Source: Orbilia blumenaviensis (lineage: Eukaryota > Ascomycota > Orbiliomycetes > Orbiliales > Orbiliaceae). Taken from it: DNA of 64,000 bases. The translations under genes were made by a program, and so were the position numbers. The stretch lies in the NCBI GenBank assembly GCA_036872755.1, contig JAVHNS010000001.1, forward strand, positions 434,001 to 498,000. Direction: 5' to 3'. Positions 48,810 to 60,599 of the stretch are shown here, one piece after another (within the stretch, counting starts at the first letter, position 1; each line of letters starts with the position of its first letter). The notes beneath the pieces are model-generated. The model saw nothing but the letters and a program-made list of their open reading frames with translations. It was not told where the DNA came from and did not search any database.

Positions 48810-51127
48810 AAATGTCGAGGTCTCTAGGTTGCCAATTTCTCCCAACCACTTCTTATATTGTAATACGGAACATGTCGATTATTTTATACAAACGACATTA
48901 TCGTATAATATTGATTTCCCATTTTTTACATACAATATTCTTTCTTGATGTTTCTTGATGTTTCTTAGCCTCTTTCCCGATTTTCACAAAGCGCGCCGGA
49001 GTTCTGACACCATTTGCAAAAATGCTTAGTACAAAGCCTCTAAGAAGGCACGCCCCCATACTATAGTTAGCTGTATACCCATTTACCATTAAGTACGAAG
49101 TTACTTCTATATCGGCATAATCTGCCTGCTTTTTCCCCTCTGATGATGTATCCATACTACATCCAATAGAGACATAAAATGTGCAATTATTTGTCACAGT
49201 TTAGCACCCGACATATGCATTCCAGTGATACCTCAATCTATCCAATAAATTCTTGATATCGCGGTAGTGTGTCCCCGAATCCTCTGTTGCAAATATCCCG
49301 TTGGCCACGCGTTGCGCATAGTAATCAATTGACGCCACTTGACCCCAAAAAAACAAAAAAGTTGTACTTGGACGGATAGCCGGCTGCCGGCTGGCAGGGC
49401 TGAAAATCGGGATGGGCGGAAAATGTCTGATGCGTGAGCTGATATGAGGAGAGGTTTACCTGAGGAATATATTTATAAAATTTATCATGAGAGAATGTTA
49501 ATTAGGTTATGATCTTTCGAACGAAGGATTTTATGGTATTATCGAAGGTTACGTTCTGTTATCATGGGGTTTTCTCAGGCTTCGATCGAGTCATCCCCAG
49601 AGCTACAGAGGTAAACTCCAACTCAACTGAAGCCTTTGAATCCAGCACTAGCTAACTGTGATATCATGTATACCATACCTGATCGGCGTCCTGGACCTAT
49701 CACAATGCAGGCCTTCCGGTGCATGTTCCAACCGCCCGTTCTAGCTCATGACTACTATTCCTTGCTAACACAGCTGGACGAGGAGCGACAAACGGCGTAC
49801 CTAAATCTTTGGATCGCCTATGCATGAACTTGCAGCCTACGATAATCTGTTATTAGAAATTTTATATACAAATGGATTACCAGAAGATGCGGAGCTGGAG
49901 CCTAAAGTTTCATCAGCAAGAAACGTTTTGACGCTTGTGACAGATCGCAGGACGTAGCAGGTGCTAGTAAATGCAGAACGGCTATTCTGCAACTGTCAAG
50001 CCTGTGGGACCTCAGTCTTATCTTGCGAGTTACTAGATTGACCCCTGTCTAATGTCGCACGACCAAAAGCTGGAAAAAGAACAACGGTTCCAACCGCACT
50101 ACCATCAGGCAGCACTCGATGGAACTCGACATGGCTTCCAAGGCCTCACTTAAATGCTGAGCTGGTGATCTCGAACGCGAGAAAACGCGGGGTTCAGAAC
50201 AAGGCTCCAGACTTTCTCGTCTAATTTCCCCACCTTTGTGAAGGTGCAGGGCCCGAAGATGCTGGGCAACAACTGCACATCCTGATGCACACAGAGCACA
50301 CAGGCTCTTGGCAAATTCCGTCTTCCTCGAATGCAAGGTTTGGAGTTAGAAAGTGTTTCTATAGGCCGATATAATGCTCTAAGGAAAAGTCCACCCATGA
50401 CATCAAGCCTCTAGTTTCAAGAATGGTCTCCTAATGGTGGTGGCGTTCGCGTTTCTAGGCTCCCAAGCCTGGAGCTGCAGCTAAGGTTCAATGTTGTGGA
50501 GCTTTATCCCTCAACTCACTAACAAATTCCGAAGCCTTCTTTCGCACAAGCTTTTGGCTGCATCCAAAATGAGGCTCAAAAAATTCGGGCTGAATATTTA
50601 TTTTCGAGGCGGGAGGTTGGTTCGGCGAGAATAAGCCAGGCACACGCGTACGACTTATTAATACAACAGGCCACATGCATATCCGATAGCTCTATCAAGC
50701 GCTAGGCTGAGGATATAGTCGTATCGTACAGCCTGGTATAAAAGAGTTCAGCTATCTGCTTTTGAATCCTTTGGTGCATTGATTAGCTGCAATCATTTCC
50801 TGTAGTCTAAACCCAGGACTTCTCACATCAATCGCATCGCGCACCAAGCAGACTGGGTGGTCATAACGATATTGTGGAGAAGCCTGAAGGCCTAAGTACA
50901 GCGTAGTCCGTTGATTGATTAAATCTTTTCTTCCTTTGTATTGTAAGACTTTTACAGCTTGGATTTGGACCCAACGCTATAGCGCGCGAGATCTCGAGAG
51001 GGAAAACCAATATTACAACTATTACCGAATATACATGTAAGACTGCTTCCGCAATCTCAAGTATATGATGGACCGAAGCTAATACATTCTAGTCGTGTTT
51101 AATTAATTCAAACCTATTTCAAACGTC
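48810..51127. other. Spacer, no credible gene
   Basis: Holds a tandem TGTTTCTTGA repeat (48947-48965) near the end of the kinase gene and an AT-rich stretch. Small frames (for example 49636-49827) have no ATG start or partners. The end is the promoter of the long permease. Confidence 0.45.
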
Positions 51128-54003
51128 ATGGCGCAGGCACCTGGAGATATTTCGGGTTTCTCTGAAGACGAAAACGGACCAAGTCGTCCTAGACCACGAC
51201 CCCGCCGTCAGGCATCCGTAGGAAGATCGGCCACATCGTCGGGCCCTGAACGACCTCGAAGATCTTCAGCACAATCTTCGAACTTCGTACCTAATGAATT
51301 GCCTCCAATAGCACCAAGCCCCGTATCATATACCGAGACACAGGCCACAGAGCCAGCATCATTCAGATCATTGGCAAATCTGATACCGCCAATAGTCGAG
51401 CCGCCACAGATTACACCAGTTCCCCAAACACCACTCGTACCGCAGAGCGCCAATGAAGCTCGCTATTCAATATCAAACCACAGCCAGATGGAAAATCGGC
51501 GAGCCTCCGTAGTTTCCAGCGAAAACAAGCAGTCACTCCCAAGTCCTGCCGAGTCTCAGTATGCACGACGCAACTTAGATGTATCTGGGCAGGGCACACA
51601 GGAGAAACCCCCGATTTTAAGAAGACAGGAACGAGAACCTGGGGTTAGGATGATTCGACCGGGTAGTTCTGGCTCGATCTCGCAGGGGTCGCTACAGAAG
51701 CCAGACATGGATGCACTAATTGTTGGAGGTCGACCAGCAAAGAAGCTAGGGACAATAGAAGTGGCCTCCCTAATCATAAATAAGATGGTATGTAGATCTC
51801 CCAACTTTTTTCCCCTGCCATGGGTCCTAGCTTTCAAACTAACTGTATGGTAGATTGGAAGTGGGATTGTGACTGGTCCAGCTCAAGTCCTTCTCTACAC
51901 GGGCAGGAAGGACTATGCGTTGCTTCTATGGGGACTAGGGTTTCTTTACACCCTCGTCTCTGTCGTAATATTTATCGAATTCGGCTATAAATTTCGAGTG
52001 ACTGGTGGAGAGTTGGTTTATGTAAGTCAATGTTAATCTTTATTCCTTGAAATCTCATGGATAGCCTGTGCTAACCGATATATTTGTGTTTCCACTTGGT
52101 AGCTTGATGAGATATTCGGAAAGCCGAAGCTTCTCTTAGTCACCATATTCGCCGGACAGTTTATTTTGTTTTGGAATACCGCAACAAATTGCCTCCAGGC
52201 AGCTCGTCAGACCATTGCCTGTGCGGATAAGTCCCTGAATACAGACAATGTCTACGACGGACAAGATACTCGACTTATCGCGTTTATTGGTATGGTCATA
52301 TCATCCGCCGTCTGCCTTCTCCACTACTTCTCTACAGCAGCTGGAAGAGTTACAAATGTTGCATTCGCTGTCTTCAAAGTCTTGATGCTCCTTATTCTTC
52401 TTGGGCGTGGTGCTTGGTACGCGGAAAATTTTGATCAAGGTAAAGGACCTTGGAACTTTCAACCAAACCCTATCGACTGGAGGTCTTTCACATATGCTAC
52501 GTTCATCGTCTTGTTCGCATTTCAAGGTTGGGAAAACGCTTCCTTTGTGGCCGGAGAAGTCGATGTTGCGAAGACGAGGGCCTTGAGAAACGGATACTAT
52601 ATCGCCGTGTTGCTTGTTGGGTTTTTGTACCTATTCGTCAACGTCGCTTTCCTCAGGGCTTTCGATCTTATTGTAGGGGGCACCCCAGATGGGATTGCGG
52701 CTATTCTTTCTGAGGGCAAGATCCCAATCGAAGTCCTTGCCAACAACGGCTATGCAGCGCGGTATTGGCACGGCACCCCTGCTGCTGTAAGAGCATGGAC
52801 GGTGCTTCTAACCCTATCGACTCTCGGAAACGTTCTAGCCGTGACCTATACGTGCGGTAGAGGTAAGTGAAGTGTATCCAGAAGTACCAGTACAAAGCAT
52901 ATTGTAACGGTACAAGTTCTGACATTCCCAAAGTCAAGCAGATGATTGGCCAGGCGTATGTTTTCCCCTGGTCCCGACTATGGGCGCGGGAATCAAGGTT
53001 TAACACTCCATCTGGAGGACTTCTTCTCCACTGGATCTGTACCTGCATCCTCATTATCGTTGGAGTTAGGATTCCCAATTCAAAAGGAATTCAGCTTCCA
53101 GGGTCCCTCCAGGCCTATTCGCATGCGGCGGTTGCCCGTAAGTAAAGCCCATGATATCATTATGAGGCCTTGAGGTGCTCCGGTTCGGAACATAGCTAAC
53201 CTAACTATCCCATTTAGTTGCGGTCACAGTTGCCTTTTGCTTCTTTACAGCTCCACTAGTAGATGGCAAAGAAATTTACCAATGGTCTTGGTTTAGATTC
53301 AGACGAGTCTCCTGGCCAATAATAGGTGTTTCTATTCTAATGAACCTTGCTATGATATGTCTTCCGATTAAGTCCGCTGTCCCAGACTCCTCCGTTCCCG
53401 GCTGGGTTTTTGCCGCAAGTTGTTTTGTGGCGGTTATCAGCAGCATATTGTATTACTTCATTCTTTTCCCAGTTGAAGATTACATGGAGTCATCCAGCAA
53501 GTGGAAAAAGTGGAGCCTTTTGAGGCTGGCCGGTGTCAGCTGGAGCATCCGTCTCGTTGAAGAAGACATATATAACGAGAGATGGGAAAGATTCCAAAGA
53601 ACCTCAAGGCACTTTGAGGGGTCAACCTCTAAAGTGGGGTATCAAGACGAACAGATAAAGCAATTTGGTGAACGAAAAATGGTTTATTATACAGTAAGTG
53701 AAACCCCCAAAGCTGCGAAAGCACAGTGCCCTTGGTTACAAGAAAAGATTATGTCAAGCTAACATAATATGCTTTCCTTTGCAGCTTGACCCAGTTATGA
53801 TTGGTAATCAGGCACATCAGCCGAGCACCGGCAGGAGGTTGGTGTTCTGGTTTTTCGGCGGAAGTTTCAATAACAAGACCTACAAGAGCCCTTGGACAGA
53901 GTGGGCCCTCAAGAAGCCAAAGTTCCAAGGCGCACAGTTTTCATCCCTCTTTAGACAGAAGGGATCCGTGCCGCATGGCCTGAGTATGCAGGACGTCCAG
54001 TAG
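51128..54003 (+). CDS. APC-family amino acid permease, long N-terminal tail
   Basis: Six exons, 51128-51787, 51854-52021, 52103-52862, 52934-53137, 53218-53693 and 53785-54003, keep phase and encode 828 residues. The first 210 residues are a disordered, Pro/Ser/Arg-rich cytosolic tail (SRPRPRPRRQASVG and others). The transport domain opens with LGTIEVASLIINKMIGSGIVTGP, the APC first span. FEFGYKFRVTGGELVYL-like text follows (here IEFGYKFRVTGGELVYLDE), and later QMIGQAYVFPWSRLWA, as in the MUP1-type permeases. The C-terminal tail of about 130 residues ends in a Phe/Lys-rich stretch. It probably imports an amino acid. The long tail suggests control by phosphorylation or ubiquitination of the transporter. 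The only other permease of this family here is at 42.5-44.3 kb. Confidence 0.9.
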
Positions 54004-54929
54004 GCAAGCTCGTTTTACTCATAGCATGTGAGAGGTTCTTGTCTGCCACGGAAAGTTCCCACAGCCCAAATTTACGCCCATGATACGAAGTAACCCGAGA
54101 TATCCCATTTTACCCGCTGTATGATTTTTAGATCTGTATATACTTTTTTGACTCATGATATCCGCAAGAATTGTAATAATACATTCTATGCAATCGTACA
54201 ATAGAATACCCTATCGATAGCTGAAGGCCTAGAAACATCGTGGTATTAATTCCCGAGATGGGGTCTTGAGGGTCATTTGGCCTGCCCTTTCGAGTTAAAT
54301 CCGTACCTCCGAGGCTGTAAAAAATATACTTTCAGCTCATTTACAAACATTATCGACAAATACGCTAGCCAGGTCCATAGAAGTGGCCATAGATACATAG
54401 ATGCATGCAGGAAATCGAAAGTTGTCCTACTGTTGTGGTCAGCTGAACCAAACTTTGTAGATACGTGCTTCCATGCAGTCTCGACATCTTAAGGCCGCTT
54501 TTACAACGGAAACGACCATATGTGCATATGTGAATCTATACGTCTATGCATAGGCTGACAGGAGATTTGGCCCTATCATATCGACGGAAAATCTGCTTAT
54601 AAATTAAAGTCGAACTACGGTGGAAACCTTTGGTTGGTTTTTGGAGAATGCAGGTAATTTTTTTGTTATTTCTCATTTTTATGAGATCTGTGAGGATGTA
54701 GATAGTGCTAAACTAGGTACAAACTCGAATGCTAGGTACATGCAAATCCAACATATGGATAATCCAAAAATGCATTCATTCGTAAAGAGCGTAAATAGCT
54801 GGTATTCGTCATAAAATCATGAAATGACAATGACCACTAAACAATAAAAGATTATTTACTCTTGTAAATATTTGGGTATATCATGATGAGATATAGGAAA
54901 ATAAGGGAAGTTGAGATATTTGGAAGCAT
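54004..54929. other. Shared 3' region of converging genes
   Basis: 926 AT-rich bases between the permease stop (plus) and the BIM1-like gene stop (minus). No coding signal. A CTAGGTAC element occurs twice at 54713-54739. Confidence 0.45.
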
Positions 54930-55944
54930 TTACTGGCGAGCAGCAGCTGGGACAGACTCAACGGACTGAGCGCCCTTGGTCTGGCTCATGTATGGAGCGG
55001 GGGTCTCGGCATCAGCTGGCTGGGAGCGCTTTCGGAAGGCGAAGAAGACAGCAACACCAATGATGGCGGAGGCACCGAGGATGGAGCCGACGGCAATACC
55101 AGCCTTGGCACCAGTGGAGAGACCGCTGTCCGAGGAGGAGGCAACTGGCTCTGGAGCTGGCTGGATGACGGTCTCAGTGGATTGTGGTGCCTCGAACTCA
55201 GAAGCGGTGACGTTGAAGCATGGAATGGTGCCAGAGAAAGCGGTGGCACCAACAAGTGTCTGTTGTTATGTTAGTTTGGTGACCGATCGAAATATTCTAC
55301 AGGTTTTAGGTCAGAATAACTTACGATATCGGCGCAAGCGTAGAAAGACTCGTCCTTGCCGGAGTCGTTGGACCAGTATTCCATCTGGATGGTGGCATTG
55401 GTACCCTCATTGACGGAGAGGGCTGGTGCCCTGTAGCACTGGTGACCAGCTTCGATGGCATCAACACTGGCAGGAACGAAAGTCCTGAAAGCGCTCTGTG
55501 TGGTTGGGTCTATTCACTCGTTTAGGATATATTTCTGCCGAGACGTTTATATGCATGATGTGGGACGAGTGTAACTTACTGTTTCCGTAAGCAATACGGA
55601 AAACGACGTTCCACGCATCGTCAGCGATGGAAAGAGCAACAGCTCCGCCAACTGTATTTCCACCCAAGTTAGTTGGTTGTCCTCCTCGATATTCTGTTAA
55701 AGTTTCGAAGAAACTTCGTAGAATCTATCTTACCAAGTGGGAAGTCGGATCGGGTGGTTGGGCCGCTTGGGGAACCGCAAGGACCCTTGTTGTCGTCGGC
55801 GGCAGTCCATGGACGATCCAGAGGCCAGAGGAAGGCAACTGGTCCCATAGAGGAGCCCTGCTCTCCTTCACCGTGTGCCTGAGCAGCAGCTGGGGCTGCA
55901 ATAGCGGAAAGGGCCGCTGCGAGGTACAAAGCGTTTCGAAGCAT
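54930..55944 (-). CDS. BIM1-like (X325) copper-site surface protein, membrane anchored
   Basis: Four minus-strand exons, 55944-55734, 55651-55580, 55509-55325 and 55259-54930, encode 265 residues with phase kept. Residues 1-23 are a signal peptide ending Ala-Gln-Ala, so the mature chain would start with His24 (HGEGEQGSSMGPVAF), as required for a copper 'histidine brace'. The body (PCGSPSGPTTRSDFPL, VALSIADDAWNVVFRI, EAGHQCYRAPALSVNEG) has the pattern of the BIM1-like/X325 family, LPMO-related proteins that act in copper uptake rather than sugar oxidation. The C-terminus is not a plain GPI signal: after a Pro/Ser linker there is a transmembrane helix (AGIAVGSILGASAIIGVAVF) and a basic-acidic tail of about 40 residues. 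Other histidines, such as that in EAGHQC, are candidate ligands. Confidence 0.75.
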
Positions 55945-57954
55945 CTTTAAATATATATTAATTTATTACTGAAATCCTTTTCGGATCTATATATTATATT
56001 ATGCAGGTGGAAGGGGCAAGAGGCCGTATTGGGAACGGATTAATATGATAGGGAATTGAGAGGGGTGAGGTGAGGAAGAAAAAGATACAAGAAGTACTGT
56101 CGACGAGGAGAGACCACTGATTAATATATTGCTCACGGAGGCACCCTCGACAACATACAACAGCCAACTTAGGCATTCTCTCTGCCTGCTCTATACGTAC
56201 AAGTAGATATTGTTGGGTTGTCCCCGGTCCGGCACGCAGCCAGTACCTTCGAAGGGCTCCCCTGCCGCTTCTTTCGCACATGGCCACGGTTCGATATGTT
56301 AACATGTTATGGCGAGCCAGCCAGCCTGGCAGACCACCCCAACCCGCCTGCCCTCGTCTTCCGAGGAGCTACTTGGCGGGGAGGCGCCTCGGTCTTCGCC
56401 CACAACTCTATTAGAGTTTTTTTGCCTTTTCACACGGATTTCTGATAACTATCGCTAGAATATACCTCGGTGTAGCGCGGTCTGTAGTACAACTGTCTCT
56501 GGGAAAAACAGGAATGTCTTGATTCGAAAGTGGAGAATCATGGCGGCCCATCCATGCATATAACCATGCGAGAGACATATCCAAACTTGGCCATTGGTGG
56601 GATGCTCGTGAACAGGACTCCGCGCATCCAGCCGTAACTTCCAGAGCGCCCATTGGCCATATCCGAAAAGCACAGGTAAAATGGCAGAGTTAAACAGTTT
56701 CGAAACGTAACGTTTCTGAAATTTCTGTGTTGCTAGTGTTATAACTCGGGCCAGCTTTTCCCTGAACCCCAAAGTCCGAGGAATGGCAAATGAATGGCAA
56801 TGCAATAGCACCTGCCCCAAAAGCCTCCGCCATCTAATCTGATCAACCGATTAGATAATTGATTGGTGATTCCCCGACGAAAGGCCCTACAGCTGAGTGG
56901 GGTACCTTTAAACATGGAAAACTTTTACAGGCGCTTTAGGCACGCCATACTGGAAAATTTTCACTTTCCGGCTTCTGCCAAGTTGCCCATTGCCCCTTGC
57001 TAGCTCATATCTGGCCTGCCACCCGTTATCAGATCGAGGGAACTCCTCTGAAAATTGTGACCTGAGTGGAGGTATTCCATACATGTTTTTCCAATCCCAC
57101 CCAACCCTAGAAATCTAATCTGATCCGGCTGACACGGAATAATGCCAACCCTTTGCCAAGTCGCTAGGAGGATCAGACCATCTTATCAGATCCGCTAGCA
57201 AGAAGCAAAGCAACGTTGGAATTGGTGCGGCCAACACCGCAAAAGTTGGAAATCCAGCCAGCCAAGATCCCCCCCATGCTTCACGCCAGGGTCAATTCAA
57301 AGTTTGTGACTATGCAACCTCCCACGTTTGGTCCACTGTGTGCACTAGTACCTCGTACTAGTAGCAAGCCAGCGCAGTGGGTCCATGTCGATGGCTGGTC
57401 GAGCAGGCAATTGAGTAGAGTTTTCCACTTGTTTTCCACAGGCACCGTTCGGGCGGGCTATGGTCCGACTGGTGCAGCGGGTCTTGGAAGCTGTCAATTG
57501 CAATGCATGCATGCAATGCGAGAATCACTAAACGGAGTAATGTCTTGGGTATGACACAAAAATTTGGAGGCTTTCAATCCAGACGTCTTTCTCTCGGGCT
57601 CGATGGCCCCCCAATTTCCGACATCGCTCCTTCCTCGTCACAGCATCCAAATTTGTGTCGGGCTGAAGGTGAACACACCTGCGCTTCTATGCAGGGCCTG
57701 GTCTAGCGCGCGCTGAACATGATTGTAGCAGTACCTTGGGAAGTTATAAGTTGAGTCTTGCGACCTCGCTGTACCTGTTCCAAGATTCCTCTTCCCCCCT
57801 CACTTCAGTATCACATTCACTCGCTCCCGCAATTGCATTTGCAGATACACTTTTAGCAGGATTTCCGCTCGTTAATCGCAGATATTCGATCTATTACCAA
57901 CCTTCCTAAAAGTCGTCTAGTATACTACTGCTGCCTTGCGCCGACATAGTCATC
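55945..57954. other. Divergent promoter region of two surface-protein genes
   Basis: 2.0 kb between the BIM1-like gene (minus) and the GPI-type repeat protein (plus). It is C/T-rich before 57955 and AT-rich next to 55944. A small repeat of TGCAATGC lies at about 57500-57519. No coding region is supportable. Confidence 0.5.
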
Positions 57955-59463
57955 ATGCTTAATGCTCAGTTGATCCTCCTTGGCGCTATCGCCCTCCAGG
58001 GTGTCGCCGGTGCTGCTATCATGAACGACGAATGGCACTACAAGCTCCTCAAGCGTCAGGCACCTGGTACCCCAAGTTACAACTGCCACGATAACTGCGG
58101 TAAGTTAAGATCCTAAGATTCATGATTATAATGCCGTCATACAACACGACTATATGTTCTCGGCTCCATGTGTAATAATTGTATTCTAAATTTTTGATCT
58201 CCGCATTTAGGTCAGGCTATCACTGCCTCCCGTCGTGATAACCACTGCGAGGACAATGTCTTCAATAACAACTACGCCAACTGCTTGCAATGCTCTGGCC
58301 CTGACAACTATAACATCTGGAGATACTACGGATTCACTTTGTCCGCTGCAGGTGGTGAATGTGGTCTCTCTACCACTCCTCTCTCCGGAAAGCAACCGGA
58401 CGTCCCACCAGCCTTATCAGCTGGTGGCGTCATCCCCAGTGGTGTAGAAACTACCACTGCACCACCTGAAACTACCACCTCTGAGCCAGAGCCGGAGCCA
58501 ACCACCGCTCCCCCAACCACCGCTCCCCCAACTACTACTGAGCCTGAGCCAACCACTGAACCAGAGCCAACCACTGCTGAGCCAACCGAGGAGCCAACTG
58601 CTGAGCCAACTGAGGAGCCAACTGCTGAGCCAACCGAGGAGCCAACTGCTGAGCCAACTGAGGAGCCCACTGCTGAGCCAACCGAGGAACCTACCTCTGA
58701 ACCAACCGCTGAGCCTACCGCTGAGCCCACTACCACTGGTGAGTCGTCGACAGAAGAGCCTACCGTTGAGCCGACCGTTGAGCCGACAGAAGAGCCAACC
58801 GTCGAGCCAACCGTCGAGCCAACCTACAACCCCACAAACAACCCTACCTACAACCCCTCTGTTCCTACCTACAATCCTACTGTCCCCACCTACAACCCCA
58901 CCGTTCCAAGTAAGTCTTCGACAGTTGAGTCTACTGTTGAGCCTACATATAATCCTCCCACCTACAATCCTACACACCCAACCTATGCGCCCTCATCTTC
59001 CAAGCCTTCGTCTCACCCAACCTATGCACCATCGTCTTCCGAACCCCCACATCAACCCTCATACGAGCCATCGTATGAGCACACCACAATCAAGACGACT
59101 ACTAGTGTGCCCCCGACTTATTCGTCGGTCGTTGACACCCACAGTATGTCTTGGCTCTGGTTGCGCTCTTCCCTCTTCTATGTCGAATATGCACGCTAAT
59201 ATTAATAAACCAAATTAGGCGCCCCAACCTACGGTGCTCCAACCGGAACTACCACTCAGAAGCCCACTTCTACCTCTGGATCTGGCAACCAGACCTCCGT
59301 TGCTGTAAGTTATTATATCTTTATGATAAATCTGTGAATCCTTCAATACTAATATAGTTTCCAGCCACCACCACCCCAATACACCGGTGCTGCCAACAAC
59401 CTTGGCTCCAGTGGCTTTGCCATCTTCGGTGCCGCTGCCATTGCCGCACTCGCTGCTTTGTAA
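57955..59463 (+). CDS. GPI-type wall protein, Cys-rich head and PTE-repeat stalk
   Basis: Four exons, 57955-58099, 58211-59143, 59219-59304 and 59365-59463, with kept phase, encode 420 residues. Residues 1-20 are a signal peptide, and a dibasic LLKRQAPG stretch before the first Cys is a candidate Kex2 site. A small domain with six cysteines follows (YNCHDNCGQ, NHCED, ANCLQC, GGECGLS) and contains IWRYYGFTLSAAGGEC, a pattern shared by many fungal surface proteins. A long stalk holds EPTTEPEP and five copies of AEPTEEPT, then a Tyr/Asn/Pro region of PTYNPTVP type. The C-terminus (PPPPQYTGAANNLGSSG, then a hydrophobic run ending AALAAL) is a GPI signal close in form to that of the CFEM protein at 20.5 kb. 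It is probably a wall adhesin or matrix protein; ligand unknown. Confidence 0.85.
58576..58695 (+). repeat. 24-base coding minisatellite in the stalk
   Basis: Five tandem copies of a 24-base unit (starting at 58576, 58600, 58624, 58648 and 58672), each encoding AEPTEEPT with small third-base changes. Copy-number change would lengthen the stalk without breaking the frame. Confidence 0.85.
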
Positions 59464-60599
59464 ATTTGAGTTTTCTGGAGTCAATCAGGCGGGGATTATT
59501 AATTTGATCTATACAAAAATCACATGGATGACGGATGGCAAGGCACGGTTTTGATTTTTACTTCTCACATAACATAACTTAATCATGATTTTCATGTATA
59601 ATACCATTACCTAATGCATATTCTACACCCCTAATTTCGTCTAGTGGAAATAGTGTAAACTGTGCAATGCTAAATTTCAAGTGCTTAGCATCCAGGTGAC
59701 ATAAAAAGATAAGCAAAATACGGCTGATACACCCCGTAGTTCAGTTCTATTTTTGTGTCACCCGAGTGCCTAAATATTTACTAGTTACCACCTGCTTATC
59801 TGGTAGAAGATAGGCGTTTATACGCATATATATGCATGCAAAATATGGCAAATCGAGGAAGTTCTGGTCTCGGGGGAACTAGACAACACAAAGTTGAAAG
59901 GAAGTTCCAGAATTCAATGTTGTAATCTGCGTAGTTTATGTGTTGCGACATCCACACAAACTCTCAGCACCAATTTAATGGTCACACAGCTGGCTGATGT
60001 TGCAAAGCCTCAGATTCAGCAAGAGTAATTGTGTTGCTACCAAGCCGAGTACTGACCTATAAGCTTGGATACATAATTATAGCTATATAGGTTGACAATT
60101 GCAAGCTAGGAAAACCCAACTTACAATATCTCAAGACGGCTACGAAGTAATAACTATAATTTTCGGAATTAAGTGGGGGGCCCTCGGCTCTTATTCTACT
60201 TTCGATTGAAGAGAAATTGGAATTAATCCAGTTCTAGCTCAAAGTTCCAAAACCTAGTGAAAAGATATTTTGATATTATGCATATATATGACCAGTAAGT
60301 TAAGCCGCTGAATGGTAGACGCTAAGTGTATTCCTTAGAGTCAATTAAACTAAGAATAAAATCCAATTCGTCAACTGTTTGAACAGACATCTGAAATCTT
60401 TGCTGCTCCAATTGCCGGTAATAGCGTCGGGCCATAATCTGATCAACCAAACTAGGGAACTTAAAACATTAAAACATATAATTAATGTACCCCCAACCCC
60501 GTTCCACCAACCGTAAATCCGGATAACAACGCCAGGGAAAAGATGCATTCTGTACCCAAAAGTTAGCAACCGCTGTTCTTTCAACAAAGGCGGACCTGT
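59464..60599. other. Shared 3' region, no gene
   Basis: 1.1 kb between the GPI-type protein stop (plus) and the stop of the minus-strand tubby-like gene. AT-rich; a minus-strand frame at 60345-60587 lacks support. Confidence 0.45.

Noticed and set aside
58326..58977. Two minus-strand frames rich in Val-Gly-Ser and Trp-Leu opposite the repeat protein
   Set aside because: Antisense of the EPT repeats; no start context or splice partner of their own.
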